Shown here: positions 1 through 7,883 of the stretch, one piece after another
Position numbering within the stretch: position 1 is the stretch's first letter
Layout: every line of letters starts with the position of its first letter
NCBI RefSeq assembly: GCF_002117935.1
Contig: NZ_BDJE01000012.1
Coordinates: 1 to 51,048, forward strand
Length of the DNA stretch: 51,048 nt
Direction of reading: 5' to 3'
DNA from: Nocardioides sp. PD653-B2
GTDB taxonomy: Bacteria > Actinomycetota > Actinomycetes > Propionibacteriales > Nocardioidaceae
Notes under the pieces: generated by a model
What the model saw: the letters and a program-made list of their open reading frames with translations, nothing else
What the model was told of the DNA's origin: nothing
Database searches by the model: none
Made by a program: the position numbers and the translations under genes

Positions 1-1
1 G

Positions 2-586
2 TCGCTGCCCGGCACCGCCGCCGAGATCCTCGACGACGAGGTCCGCTGGGTCCTCACCAAGGGCAAGCTCCCGACCCGCACCTGGATCGAGGTCGTCACC
101 ACCGCCCACCAGGTCGGCATCCCGACCACCTCGACGATGATGTACGGCCACGTCGACAACCCGCGGCACTGGGTCAACCACCTGCGCGTCCTGACCCGCA
201 TCCAGGCAGAGACCGGCGGCTTCACCGAGTTCGTGCCACTGCCCTTCGTGCACACCTCCTCCCCGATCTACCTGGCCGGCGTGGCCCGCCCCGGCCCCAC
301 CCTGCGCGACAACCTCGCCGTCCACGCGATGGCCCGGATCCTCCTACACGGACGGATCCCCAACATCCAGACCTCCTGGGTCAAGCTCGGCATCGACGGC
401 ACCCGCGCCATGCTCCAGGCCGGCGCCAACGACGTCGGCGGCACCCTGATGGAGGAGACGATCTCGCGGATGGCCGGCTCCGAACACGGCTCCGCGAAGA
501 CCGTCGCAGAGCTCGTCGAGATCGGCGCCGGCATCGACCGACCCGTCCGCGAACGCACCACCACCTACGGCAACAGGCTCCGGTGA
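2..586 (+). CDS. fbiC: FO synthase FbiC, C-terminal (CofH) part; 5' end outside window
   Basis: The reading frame is open from base 2 to the TGA at 584-586, so only about the last 194 codons are present. The segment reads like the C-terminal half of the CofH-type radical-SAM module of FbiC, which joins a pyrimidine precursor and tyrosine-derived fragment to make FO, the deazaflavin of coenzyme F420. Recognisable stretches are [11 protein letters not shown], a run containing [21 protein letters not shown] and [19 protein letters not shown] near the end. The radical-SAM CxxxCxxC motif would lie upstream of the window. The TGA overlaps the GTG start of the next gene (GTGA), so the two are probably translationally coupled. 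Family call is confident; single-protein (FbiC) rather than split CofH architecture is inferred from actinobacterial context. Confidence 0.9.
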   Translation, partial: SLPGTAAEILDDEVRWVLTKGKLPTRTWIEVVTTAHQVGIPTTSTMMYGHVDNPRHWVNHLRVLTRIQAETGGFTEFVPLPFVHTSSPIYLAGVARPGPTLRDNLAVHAMARILLHGRIPNIQTSWVKLGIDGTRAMLQAGANDVGGTLMEETISRMAGSEHGSAKTVAELVEIGAGIDRPVRERTTTYGNRLR

Positions 587-1164
587 CCTCGGTACTGCTC
601 GTCCCGGTCAAGCGACTCACATTGGCCAAGACGCGACTCGACGTGCCCGCAAGCGATCGCTACCGCGTCGCTCGAGCGCTGATGAGAAACACACTAAGAA
701 CCGCCGCCCATGCAGCCGGGGGAACGTCGCTAGCAGTCGTCACCGCGGACGAAGAGGTGAGCGCGTTTGCAGCGGGCCTTGGCGCCGGTGTCGTGCTCGA
801 TACCACCGCAGACCTCAATTCAGCATTGGAGCAAGGCTTGAACGAACTCATTGCGGCAGATGCTGCACGGTCAGTGACCGTATTGGTCGCCGACCTCGCC
901 CTTCTAAGTCCCGCCGACGTCCATTGGCTCCATCGAGAAGCAACAGCGACCAGCCAGCCCAAGCACGTTTCTGACCAAGCCGGCACAGGAACAACCGCCG
1001 TCGTCCTTCCGGCCGGGCACAGGGTTCCGATGGTATTCGGACCATCCTCGGCTGAGCGCTTTCGTTCATCCGGATGCCTGCCGCTCGATGGAGCGCCACT
1101 GGGTTTGCGCGCGGACCTGGACACCCTTACCGACCTGCGAAGGCTGGGCATCCCCGCCGCCTAA
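583..1164 (+). CDS. fbiD: Phosphoenolpyruvate/2-phospho-L-lactate guanylyltransferase (F420 biosynthesis)
   Basis: A 193-residue protein of the CofC/FbiD family. It guanylylates phosphoenolpyruvate (mycobacterial FbiD) or 2-phospho-L-lactate (archaeal CofC) to give the activated precursor that FbiA adds to FO. The N-terminus has the nucleotide-binding pattern of the family ([16 protein letters not shown], with the conserved Lys-Arg pair), followed by VVTADEEV and a C-terminal [15 protein letters not shown] block matching the usual 'D(I/L)DTxxDL' ending. It starts with GTG at 583, overlapping the stop of fbiC by four bases. In many mycobacteria fbiC and fbiD lie apart, so this coupling is a small local peculiarity. 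Length is normal for the family. No terminator is evident after the stop. Confidence 0.88.
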   Translation: MTSVLLVPVKRLTLAKTRLDVPASDRYRVARALMRNTLRTAAHAAGGTSLAVVTADEEVSAFAAGLGAGVVLDTTADLNSALEQGLNELIAADAARSVTVLVADLALLSPADVHWLHREATATSQPKHVSDQAGTGTTAVVLPAGHRVPMVFGPSSAERFRSSGCLPLDGAPLGLRADLDTLTDLRRLGIPAA

Positions 1165-1287
1165 TACCCGCATGGACGTCAATGAGTCACGCAGCCGCTG
1201 CTTCCAGTGTCGGTTGCAGGACCGCGACGGGAGCCTCGAACGCAGAGGCCTTCAGGAGCGACGACGTTGTGCTCCTCGCAGTCCGCT

Positions 1288-1334
1288 GGCGCCGCCATTG
1301 ACAGTCCGAAGCGCGAGCGCACCACACCTACGGC
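1288..1334 (+). pseudogene. Decayed duplicate of the fbiC C-terminal coding end
   Basis: Bases 1288-1334 resemble fbiC bases 524-571: the gene ends ...[16 protein letters not shown] and this stretch reads GAAIDSPKRERTT then, after a one-base deletion, TYG. About four in five bases match by eye. It lies in the 287-bp gap between fbiD and the isochorismatase-fold gene (1165-1451), where I see no intact gene. It may be the old fbiC 3' end displaced when fbiD arrived, or a decayed second copy. Confidence 0.55.
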
Positions 1335-1451
1335 GCCTCCGAGCGTCGATCTAGCCCGCCCAGAACAAGGGCGGCGCAGAGCAGATAGTGCTCTGGGCCG
1401 CGACAGCCGACAGGCTGTCTGCCTCTGCGGGCGCAGTTGGTGGTTTGATGG

Positions 1452-2069
1452 TCAGCTCGCATGGGACGCCGGCGCGCGGAGCGCCTCAGTGAATTCTTCG
1501 ACGGTCGAGATCGTGGCGAGCAGAGACAATGACTGTGCGGAGGCCGCATGGGTTGCCGCGTCGGCGGCGCTGCAGGCGTCCTCGATGAGCAGCGTCTGGT
1601 AGCCGAGGTCGGAGGCTTGCCGCGCCGTTCCCTCAACTGAAGCGTTGGTGGCAACGCCGGCACAGGCAACGGTGGTGACTCCCCTACTCCGAAGCAGCAG
1701 GTCGAGCTGGCTGCTGGTGAACGCGCCAGGACGCTGATGGGTCACCACGAGGTCACCCGGCTGGGGAGTGAGCTCCTCGATGATCGTCGCGCCGGGAGTA
1801 CCGTCCACGAGGCAACCGGCCTGTTGCACCATGCCCAGGAGCGGAGAGTTCGCGACCAGATCGCTGTAGTCGGACTGCCACGCGATCCGTAGGTAGACGA
1901 TGGTGGCTCCTGCGGCCCGGCCGGCGGTGAGTGTGGCGCGAATGTGCTCGATGACGTGCCGCTCGGTCGCCTGCTGAGCGAAGATGGCGCCGAACGCGCC
2001 CTCGGGCCGCACGATGTCGTTTTGCATGTGAACTACGAGAATGGCGGTCTTGCTGGGCTCGAATTCCAT
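1452..2069 (-). CDS. Isochorismatase-fold hydrolase with substituted catalytic triad
   Basis: About 205 residues with the cysteine-hydrolase (isochorismatase) fold: a first strand AILVVHMQNDIV, the loop VVTHQRPGAF, and the nucleophile segment GVATNASVEGTARQASDLGY. In typical members these hold Asp (DMQND), Lys (KxRxxAF) and Cys (TNxCVE). Here I read His14, His111 and Ser144 at those positions, so the standard Asp-Lys-Cys triad is absent. Members without the Cys are known (EntB/PhzD-type isochorismatases), but loss of all three is unusual. I chose ATG at 2069 because GAGGAC lies just upstream; a GTG five codons earlier lacks a ribosome site. It follows the LLM oxidoreductase on the same strand by about 80 bases, probably one transcript. 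Substrate unknown. Confidence 0.8.
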   Translation of the reverse strand: MEFEPSKTAILVVHMQNDIVRPEGAFGAIFAQQATERHVIEHIRATLTAGRAAGATIVYLRIAWQSDYSDLVANSPLLGMVQQAGCLVDGTPGATIIEELTPQPGDLVVTHQRPGAFTSSQLDLLLRSRGVTTVACAGVATNASVEGTARQASDLGYQTLLIEDACSAADAATHAASAQSLSLLATISTVEEFTEALRAPASHAS

Positions 2070-2151
2070 CGGGCGTGTCCTCACAGTTGATGGTGGGTTT
2101 GGCTTGCGGCCCTATGTCGGGGACGCCGTGGCGTGGCTGCGTGACGACATC

Positions 2152-3222
2152 TCAGGACAGAAGTGCCCGGCCAATGTTCGCGATGTCACGGTGAGTCTCG
2201 GTGGGGTTGTAGAGGAAGAAGCTCAGCCCGTCGAGGCCGGAGTCCATCATGAGCTGCGCGTTGTCGCGGATCTCGGAGCGGCTGCCGTACAGGCACCAGA
2301 AGTCCAAGAGCTCCTTGCTCATGAGCTTGGAGTGACGCGGATCGTAGCCCTTGGCGTAGTTCTTCCACTGGTCGAGATGGTCGGTCGCACCGACCTCCTC
2401 GGGGGCGCCCATCAGCGCCATGGCCGCGTTGATGGACTTGTCCACGATGTCGACTCCGATCTCTTCTCGGTGCAGCTTCAGGAAGCCCATGTCGGTGATC
2501 GTTGAACCCATCGGCGCGGTCGTGCCAAACCCCTTGGACAGCGCATCCTCCCAGGTCTCCCCGGGTTGAGACTCATAGAACCAGGTCAGACCGATCAGCT
2601 TCACGCTGCCCGGCGAGCGACCTTCCTCCTCGACGAGTCGGTCCAGCTCCTTGCGGACCATGGCGATCATGTTGGGGTTGGGGCCGACGCAGTAGATCAG
2701 CGCGTCGGCGTACCGCGCGGCGTTGCGCAGACCCTTCGGCCCTCCGGCAGCGACGTACATCGGCATGTGCTCGGCCACCCGCAGCGTCCCGTCGCCGACG
2801 GCGAGGAGCTCGACGGCCCTCTCTTCGCCGCGCCAGTCATGCATCGCACGCTCCCCGTGAACCATGGCCTTGATGATGCCCATCGCCTCGGCGAGCTCCT
2901 TGGGAGACGCCGACTTGCGGCCCATCGAGTGCATGGCGTTGTTCGCCGTACCCATACCGCAGAAGATGCGGTTCGGCGCAAGCTCCTCCAAGGTGGCGAG
3001 GGAGTTGGCGATCGAGGGCGCGATGCGCGTGACCGGATCCATGACGTACGGCCCGATCTTCAACTCAGTCGTGACCTGAGTGGCCAGCGCCATGTATTGG
3101 AAGGGGTCGCTGGTGATGAGTGGCCCCTGCCCGATGCCAAGATGTGAGATACCGCTGTCCTCGGCGACCTTCGCCATTTCGATGTCATCGATCTTCGCAG
3201 TCGATCCAACAATGATGTCCAT
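2152..3222 (-). CDS. LLM-class flavin/F420-dependent oxidoreductase
   Basis: A 356-residue TIM-barrel protein of the luciferase-like monooxygenase superfamily, closest in style to F420-dependent methylene-H4MPT-reductase-like enzymes. Visible landmarks are the N-terminal MDIIVGSTAKIDDIEMAKVAEDSG, the 'LKIGPYVMDPVTRIAPSIAN' type segment, a NRIFCGMGTANN loop and MPMYVAAGGPKGLRNAARYAD, where flavin or F420 phosphate is usually bound. The start at 3222 is preceded by GAAAGG at good spacing; a longer frame upstream shows no family similarity. The protein is followed on the same strand by an isochorismatase-fold gene. An LLM oxidase plus isochorismatase hydrolase recalls the RutA/RutB pair, but F420-type features and altered hydrolase residues make a direct equation unsafe. 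Substrate unknown. Confidence 0.85.
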   Translation of the reverse strand: MDIIVGSTAKIDDIEMAKVAEDSGISHLGIGQGPLITSDPFQYMALATQVTTELKIGPYVMDPVTRIAPSIANSLATLEELAPNRIFCGMGTANNAMHSMGRKSASPKELAEAMGIIKAMVHGERAMHDWRGEERAVELLAVGDGTLRVAEHMPMYVAAGGPKGLRNAARYADALIYCVGPNPNMIAMVRKELDRLVEEEGRSPGSVKLIGLTWFYESQPGETWEDALSKGFGTTAPMGSTITDMGFLKLHREEIGVDIVDKSINAAMALMGAPEEVGATDHLDQWKNYAKGYDPRHSKLMSKELLDFWCLYGSRSEIRDNAQLMMDSGLDGLSFFLYNPTETHRDIANIGRALLS

Positions 3223-3479
3223 CGTGTGCCTTTCATTCTTGACGCTGGCACGAAAATCGCGCCAGGCCCCAAGCGGGTGTCTGTTGAGTCGGATTCCGCG
3301 ATGAAGACGCGACGGGCGCGCATATAGCGGTGTGGCTGGTGTCACATGCTCGTCCGATCCACCGCCGCGATGAATACTTCTGATCCGCTGAGCGGGCCAT
3401 TATTTCCTTGGCGAATCCTTCGGGTTACCTGGACCGAACCACCGCGCTATCCACCGCGAGATCACTCGGTCTGGACCGG

Positions 3480-3935
3480 TGGCGCCAAGACGACTCGCAG
3501 GTCGAGCGGTCGCCGGAACATCGAGCAGGGATCTTTTCCATTCGTATTCGTCGGCCAGTCGCATGTCGGGGTAGGCACTCAGCAGGGCGTTGATGGCGGC
3601 GCTGCTTCGATGCGTGCCAGCGGCGCCCCAATGCAGGTGTGGATCCCCCGCCCACAGGCGAGGTGCGCCGAGGCGGAGGGCCCGGGTCAAGGCGGAAGGA
3701 GTCGGCGTCGGGGCACCACGCTTCCTCGTCGCGGTTGGCGGACCCGAGGTGAAGGATCACCTTTGTCTCCGCGGCGATGATGGCATCGTGGACCTGGTCC
3801 TGGCTGGGGTGATGCGCAGAGTGAACTGCAGCGGCGTGTCCAGACGCAGGCTCTCCTCCACTGCGGCCGGCACCTTGCTCTTGTCTGCCCGCACGCTCTC
3901 CCACGAGGGGGTCAGCGTGAGGTGATCGAACCGGT
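3480..3935 (-). pseudogene. Cytochrome P450 C-terminal remnant (frameshifted, heme Cys lost)
   Basis: Pieces of a P450 C-terminal half occur in order on the minus strand but in different frames: TPSWESVRADKSKVPAAVEE then SLRLDTPLQFTLR (the ExxR helix), IIAAETKVILHLGSANRDEE followed by AWCPDADSFRLDPG, then HLHWGAAGTHRSSAAINALL and SAYPDMRLADEYEW. Two frame changes are needed. In a working P450 the third piece would contain the heme-cysteine loop (FGxGxHxCxGxxLAR). Here that part is collapsed, so the cysteine ligand is missing. The N-terminal half of the enzyme is absent, and the remnant abuts the 3' end of the hydratase gene. The surrounding bases 3223-3480 hold no gene I can support. Confidence 0.8.
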
Positions 3936-4748
3936 CGCGGTCTGTCGCCCTGTGTAATCACGGACGTAGGTTTGGACGCCGCTGCTGCTTGTCGACGCGC
4001 CAGCGATCATCCCCTGGGATAGGAATAGCGGCGCGAGGAGTCTGTACTCGAAACAAAGCCCGGTGACGGTCTGCAGTCCCGCCGCCCTTGCAGTTTCTGC
4101 CATGATCAGGGCCTGCAGGGGCCCGTGCGTGACGAGATCCGGGTAGCCCTCGATCTTGGTCGCATAATCTCGGTCGTAGTGAATTCGGTGGGCGTTGTAG
4201 GTCAGCGCCGAGAATCGGAACAACAGCGTTTCCGACACCGGAATCGCGCGCTCGTGGGCGGCAAGGCCTAATGGACGCGGAGTGAAGGCGTCGTCGGGTC
4301 CGTCTGAGACGTGATCGCCAGAGTCAGCCACCGGGGCAATCGGCCGGTAGACCAGGTCTTGGTGCTCGACGAGCTTCACCTCGCCGTGCTGGGACAAGGC
4401 GTGCTCGACCTTGGCGAAGGTCAGCGGCCCGGAACGTCCTTGTTTCTCGGTGAGGGAGGTGAGCGTGCTGCGCCGCGTCGTATGCTCACCGATCCTGAGT
4501 TCGCCGTAGTAGGTCAATCGTCCGCCGGCCCACATGCGCCGTAGTCCAGGCCTTGGTGGGGCGGGGACTGTGTTGTGGAGCGGGTGTCCATCGGCGCCGA
4601 TGTCTTCTTGGCGAGGATGTTCGAGTAGGTAGATCCAATGCCAGCCCAGCGGTAGCACGTCGCTGGGCTCGGGTACGTCGATGAGCGCTGCGAGTGCCTG
4701 CGCGGGCCACGGCTCCAGGATCCCGTCTCGCTCGGATACGTCAGTCAT
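3912..4748 (-). CDS. FAS1-like/HTD2-type hotdog hydratase (itaconyl-/mesaconyl-CoA hydratase candidate)
   Basis: 278 residues with the two-part HTD2/'FAS1-like dehydratase' layout: an N-terminal half with LGWHWIYLLEHPRQEDIGAD and RMWAGGRLTYYGELRIGE, and a C-terminal MaoC-like half with FRFSALTYNAHRIHYDRDYA and GYPDLVTHGPLQALIM. The RIHYD...HGPL arrangement is typical of the family's active region. Its ATG (4748) overlaps the stop of the CoA-transferase gene, and it is the last intact gene of the operon. Relatives hydrate mesaconyl-C4-CoA, or itaconyl-CoA in the Ict/Ich/Ccl route known from Pseudomonas aeruginosa and Yersinia. The neighbouring CoA-transferase and CitE-like lyase give the same triad here, which is why I favour a C5-dicarboxyl-CoA hydratase. 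The exact substrate is inference. Confidence 0.8.
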   Translation of the reverse strand: MTDVSERDGILEPWPAQALAALIDVPEPSDVLPLGWHWIYLLEHPRQEDIGADGHPLHNTVPAPPRPGLRRMWAGGRLTYYGELRIGEHTTRRSTLTSLTEKQGRSGPLTFAKVEHALSQHGEVKLVEHQDLVYRPIAPVADSGDHVSDGPDDAFTPRPLGLAAHERAIPVSETLLFRFSALTYNAHRIHYDRDYATKIEGYPDLVTHGPLQALIMAETARAAGLQTVTGLCFEYRLLAPLFLSQGMIAGASTSSSGVQTYVRDYTGRQTATGSITSR

Positions 4749-5880
4749 GGGCGGCGAACTCCGCTCGGAGGCTGGTGTTGTGTTGGCCGAGTTCGGGCAC
4801 CGCACCCATCGCCGGCTCGCGTCCGGGCACCGTGACCGGGGGCAGGAGCGCTTGGACTCGGCCTCCTGGTGAGTCGATCTCGCGCCATCGGTCGCGGGCC
4901 TGCAGTTGCGGATGATCAAACAAGTCTTCGGGATTGCGCACGCGGGCGCATGCGAATCCCAGGACTTCCAGCATGGCGATGACTTCGTCGGAGGTCCGCC
5001 GGGCGAAGGTCGCCTCGAGGTAGCCGCGGATCTCGTCGTCGTTCTCGACGCGCTCGGGGTTCTTGGCGAACCGGGGATCCTCGGCGAGTTCTGGTCGGCC
5101 GATGACGTCGCGACAGAGGACCTGCCATTCTCGGTCGCTCTGGATTCCCAGGTAGATGGTGCCATCGGCGGTGCGGTAAGGCCCGTAAGGAGCGATCGAG
5201 GGGTGCTTGGCGCCGCTGCGGGGGAAGGGCCGGTCGCCGTAGCCGGCGTAGTAGACCGGTTGCATCATCCACTCGCTGAGCGCGTCGATCATGGCCACTT
5301 CCAGCGTGGTGCCCGTCTTGGTGCGCTGGCGTTCGTAGAGGGCTGTGAGAATGCCCGTGTAGGCGTACATGCCGGTGGCGATGTCAGCCACCGAGATGCC
5401 GACGCGCGCCGGTTCGGCGGCAGTGCCGGTGGAAGCCACGAGCCCGGCCTCGCATTGCACCAGCAGGTCGTACGCCTTCTTGTCCTCATAGGGGCCACCA
5501 CGTCCGTAGCCGGAGATCGAGCAGTGGATGAGATCGTGCCGCGCCGCTCGGAGCGTTTCGGCGTCCAGACTGAGCCGCTCCACGGCGCCGGGGGCGAGGT
5601 TCTGGACAAGGATGTCGGCCTTGGCGAGGATCGCGTCGAGGAGCCGCCGGTCGGTGTGGTCCTTCAGGTCGAGCTCAACGCTCTCCTTGCCCCGGTTGAG
5701 CCACACGAAGTAGCTGGCTTCGCCCCTGACGGTGCGGTCGTAGCCGCGGGCGAAGTCTCCAGTGCCGGGTCGTTCGATCTTGATGACGCGCGCGCCGAGG
5801 TCGGCGAGCTGGCGGGTGGCAAAGGGCGCCGCGACGGCGTGCTCGAGCGTGACCACCGTGATCCCTTGCAAGGGCAGCAC
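4741..5880 (-). CDS. Class III CoA-transferase (CaiB/BaiF family)
   Basis: 379 residues, the normal size for class III CoA-transferases, which move CoA between carboxylic acids through an aspartyl-CoA-type intermediate. The N-terminus MLPLQGITVVTLEHAVAAPF, the KIERPGTGDFAR turn and LNRGKESVELDLK are family signatures. The catalytic aspartate is very likely Asp166 in SVADIATGMYA. The GTG start at 5880 is preceded by GAGGAG and lies two bases after the lyase stop; its own stop overlaps the hydratase start. Placement between a CitE-like lyase and an HTD2-type hydratase suggests activation of itaconate, mesaconate or methylsuccinate with succinyl-CoA, as in the Ict/Ich/Ccl pathway. Succinyl-CoA:malate-type activity is an alternative. 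Confidence 0.88.
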   Translation of the reverse strand: MLPLQGITVVTLEHAVAAPFATRQLADLGARVIKIERPGTGDFARGYDRTVRGEASYFVWLNRGKESVELDLKDHTDRRLLDAILAKADILVQNLAPGAVERLSLDAETLRAARHDLIHCSISGYGRGGPYEDKKAYDLLVQCEAGLVASTGTAAEPARVGISVADIATGMYAYTGILTALYERQRTKTGTTLEVAMIDALSEWMMQPVYYAGYGDRPFPRSGAKHPSIAPYGPYRTADGTIYLGIQSDREWQVLCRDVIGRPELAEDPRFAKNPERVENDDEIRGYLEATFARRTSDEVIAMLEVLGFACARVRNPEDLFDHPQLQARDRWREIDSPGGRVQALLPPVTVPGREPAMGAVPELGQHNTSLRAEFAAHD

Positions 5881-5882
5881 GA

Positions 5883-6713
5883 TCAGCTCCTCTCATCGGG
5901 GTCGGGATCACGGTGGGGGGCTCGGTCCGAGGCGGCGGCGCGGGCCAGGACCTGGCGTGCTCGTTCGAGCACCGGCGCATCGACCAGTGCGCCTGCCACC
6001 TGGGCCGCTCCCCTGCCTTCGGCCTCGAGCACCTCGCGGGCCCAAGCGATGTCGGCGGCCTGCGGGGCGAAGCCCTCGGCGACTGCGGGCACCTGGGCCG
6101 GATGGATGCACAGCTTTCCCCCGAACCCGAGACTCCGCGCGTAGGCCACGTCGGCGGCGACGGTGTCGAGGTCGGTCACCGCACGAGTGACGCCGTCGAT
6201 CGGCGCGGGGAGTCCGGCGAGTCGGGAGGCCAGGACCAGTTCGCTTCGTGCGGACAGCAGCGCCTCGCGGGTCTCGAGTGCGCCGAGGTCCAGCGCCAGG
6301 TCGATCGCGCCGAGCGCGAGCCTGGACACCGCTCCCCCGGCGGCGATGCCGCGGGCGCCCCCAACGCCGGCGGCCGACTCGATCAGGGCGAGGACCGGGC
6401 AGCCGAGGGTGGCCGCGATGCCGGCGAGGGTGTCGCCGTCCTCGGCCTTGGGCACGACCACTCCGCGCAGACCGGGGCGGCCGGCAAGAGCATCGAGGTC
6501 GGCGTGGTGCCAGGAGGCACCGGCCGGGTTGATCCGCACCCAGGCCTGCGCCGAGCCGAGCCACTCGGCCACGGCTCGCCGGGCCGTCTCCTTCGCCGGC
6601 TCGGCGACTGCGTCCTCGAGGTCGAGGATCACCTCGTCGGCGCCGCTGGCCGCCGCCTTCGCAAACCGCTCCGGACGGTCGCCCGGGACGAACAGCCACG
6701 TCACTGCGTGCAC
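5883..6713 (-). CDS. HpcH/HpaI-family CoA-ester lyase (citramalyl-/malyl-CoA lyase type)
   Basis: 276 residues of the CitE-like lyase group, Mg-dependent TIM barrels that split beta-hydroxyacyl-CoA esters. Motifs in order: WLFVPGDRPERFAKA, VILDLEDAVAE (acidic metal-binding strand), WVRINPAG, VVVPKAEDG, LALIESAAGV (second acidic ligand), LGAIDLALDLG and GFGGKLCIHPAQV. The start is GTG at 6713 with GGAGG in the 8-base gap after the acyl-CoA dehydrogenase stop. With the adjoining CoA-transferase and hydratase the likely reaction is (S)-citramalyl-CoA to acetyl-CoA plus pyruvate. Malyl-CoA lyase activity would be the main alternative. Family assignment is firm, substrate inferred from neighbours. 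Confidence 0.87.
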   Translation of the reverse strand: MHAVTWLFVPGDRPERFAKAAASGADEVILDLEDAVAEPAKETARRAVAEWLGSAQAWVRINPAGASWHHADLDALAGRPGLRGVVVPKAEDGDTLAGIAATLGCPVLALIESAAGVGGARGIAAGGAVSRLALGAIDLALDLGALETREALLSARSELVLASRLAGLPAPIDGVTRAVTDLDTVAADVAYARSLGFGGKLCIHPAQVPAVAEGFAPQAADIAWAREVLEAEGRGAAQVAGALVDAPVLERARQVLARAAASDRAPHRDPDPDERS

Positions 6714-6722
6714 GAGCCCTCC

Positions 6723-7883
6723 TCAGATCGGGTTTCGGGCGACCAACTGGCGTGCAATGACATTGCGCTGGATCTCGTTGGTCCCCTCGCCGACGATCAT
6801 CAACGGCGCATCGCGGAAGTAGCGCTCGACGTCGAACTCGGTGGAGTATCCGTAGCCACCGTGGATGCGGACGGCGTCGAGTGCGATGGTCATCGCTGTC
6901 TCGGAGGCGAACAGCTTGGCCATGCCAGCCTCCAGATCGGCGCGGGCACCCGACTCGTAGCGGCGTGCGGCGTACTGGACCAGTTGACGCGCGGCGGTGA
7001 GGCTGGTGGCCATGTCGGCGAGGTAGTTCCCGATCGACTGGTGCTCCCAGATCGGCTTGCCGAAGGAGTGGCGTTCCTGGGCATAGCGCAGCGCGTCCTC
7101 CAGCGCGGCGCGGCCCACGCCGAGAGCCCGACTGGCGACCTGGATCCGACCGATCTCCAGACCGCGCATCATCTGGGCGAAGCCCTTGCCCTCCTCGCCT
7201 CCGAGGACCGATCCGAGGGGCGTGCGGAGGTCCTGGAAGGAGAGCTCGCATGCTTCGACACCCTTGTAGCCGAGCTTGGACAGGTCGCGGCTGATCTCGA
7301 ATCCGGGACCCTTCTCGACCAGCAGGATGCTGATGCCCCGGTGGGGCGGGTCGGCGGTCGGGTCGGTGCGGCACAACAACGCGAATAGATCGGAGCGGCG
7401 GGCGTTGCTGATCCAGGTCTTGGTGCCGTTGACGACGTAGTCGTCGCCGTCGCGGGCGGCGCTGGTCTTCATCGCCTGCAGATCAGAGCCACCGCCGGGC
7501 TCGGTGAGCGCCATGGTGGCACGCAGCTCGCCGGTGGCCATGCGCGGTAGGTAGTGGTCCTGCTGCTCCGGAGTCCCGAAGTCGACCAGCAGCTTCGCGA
7601 CCACGCTGTGTCCGCCCATGGCGCCGGCCAGGCTCATCCAGCCGCGAGCAAGCTCCTCGGTCACCGCGGCGTAGCACGGCGCGGATACCTTGGCCGCTCC
7701 CCACGGCTCCGGTATCGCGAGACCGAAGATGCCGAGCTCCTTCATCTGCTCAATGAGCTGTTCGGGATAGGTGTTGGCGTGCTCCAACTCCTTGACCACG
7801 GGCTTGACCTCGCGATCGACGAAGGTGCGCACCAGGTCGACGATGGCCGTCTCGTCGTCGTCGAGCTCGATGTCCGGCCTCAT
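6723..7883 (-). CDS. Acyl-CoA dehydrogenase
   Basis: 386 residues, full length for a FAD acyl-CoA dehydrogenase. N-terminal helical domain starts MRPDIELDDDETAIVDLVRTF; the middle holds MALTEPGGGSDLQAMKT (FAD contact) and VVNGTKTWISNARRSD; the C-terminal domain has the IQVASRALGVGRAALEDAL helix, IHGGYGYSTEFDVERYFRDA and VGEGTNEIQRNVIARQ, where Glu366 is the expected catalytic base. I placed the start at 7883 because it overlaps the stop of the hydrolase gene (ATGA); the upstream open frame has no similarity. In context it could oxidise methylsuccinyl-CoA to mesaconyl-CoA, feeding the hydratase and lyase downstream, but the sequence alone does not fix the substrate. Confidence 0.9.
   Translation of the reverse strand: MRPDIELDDDETAIVDLVRTFVDREVKPVVKELEHANTYPEQLIEQMKELGIFGLAIPEPWGAAKVSAPCYAAVTEELARGWMSLAGAMGGHSVVAKLLVDFGTPEQQDHYLPRMATGELRATMALTEPGGGSDLQAMKTSAARDGDDYVVNGTKTWISNARRSDLFALLCRTDPTADPPHRGISILLVEKGPGFEISRDLSKLGYKGVEACELSFQDLRTPLGSVLGGEEGKGFAQMMRGLEIGRIQVASRALGVGRAALEDALRYAQERHSFGKPIWEHQSIGNYLADMATSLTAARQLVQYAARRYESGARADLEAGMAKLFASETAMTIALDAVRIHGGYGYSTEFDVERYFRDAPLMIVGEGTNEIQRNVIARQLVARNPI

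Noticed and set aside
3425..3961. A single intact 178-residue protein in the P450 region
   Set aside because: The frame switches in and out of P450 similarity; it is a frameshifted remnant, not a new protein.
5913..7388. Long plus-strand open frame (491 codons) opposite the lyase and dehydrogenase genes
   Set aside because: It is the antisense of genes with clear catalytic motifs, has biased composition, no ribosome site and no family similarity.
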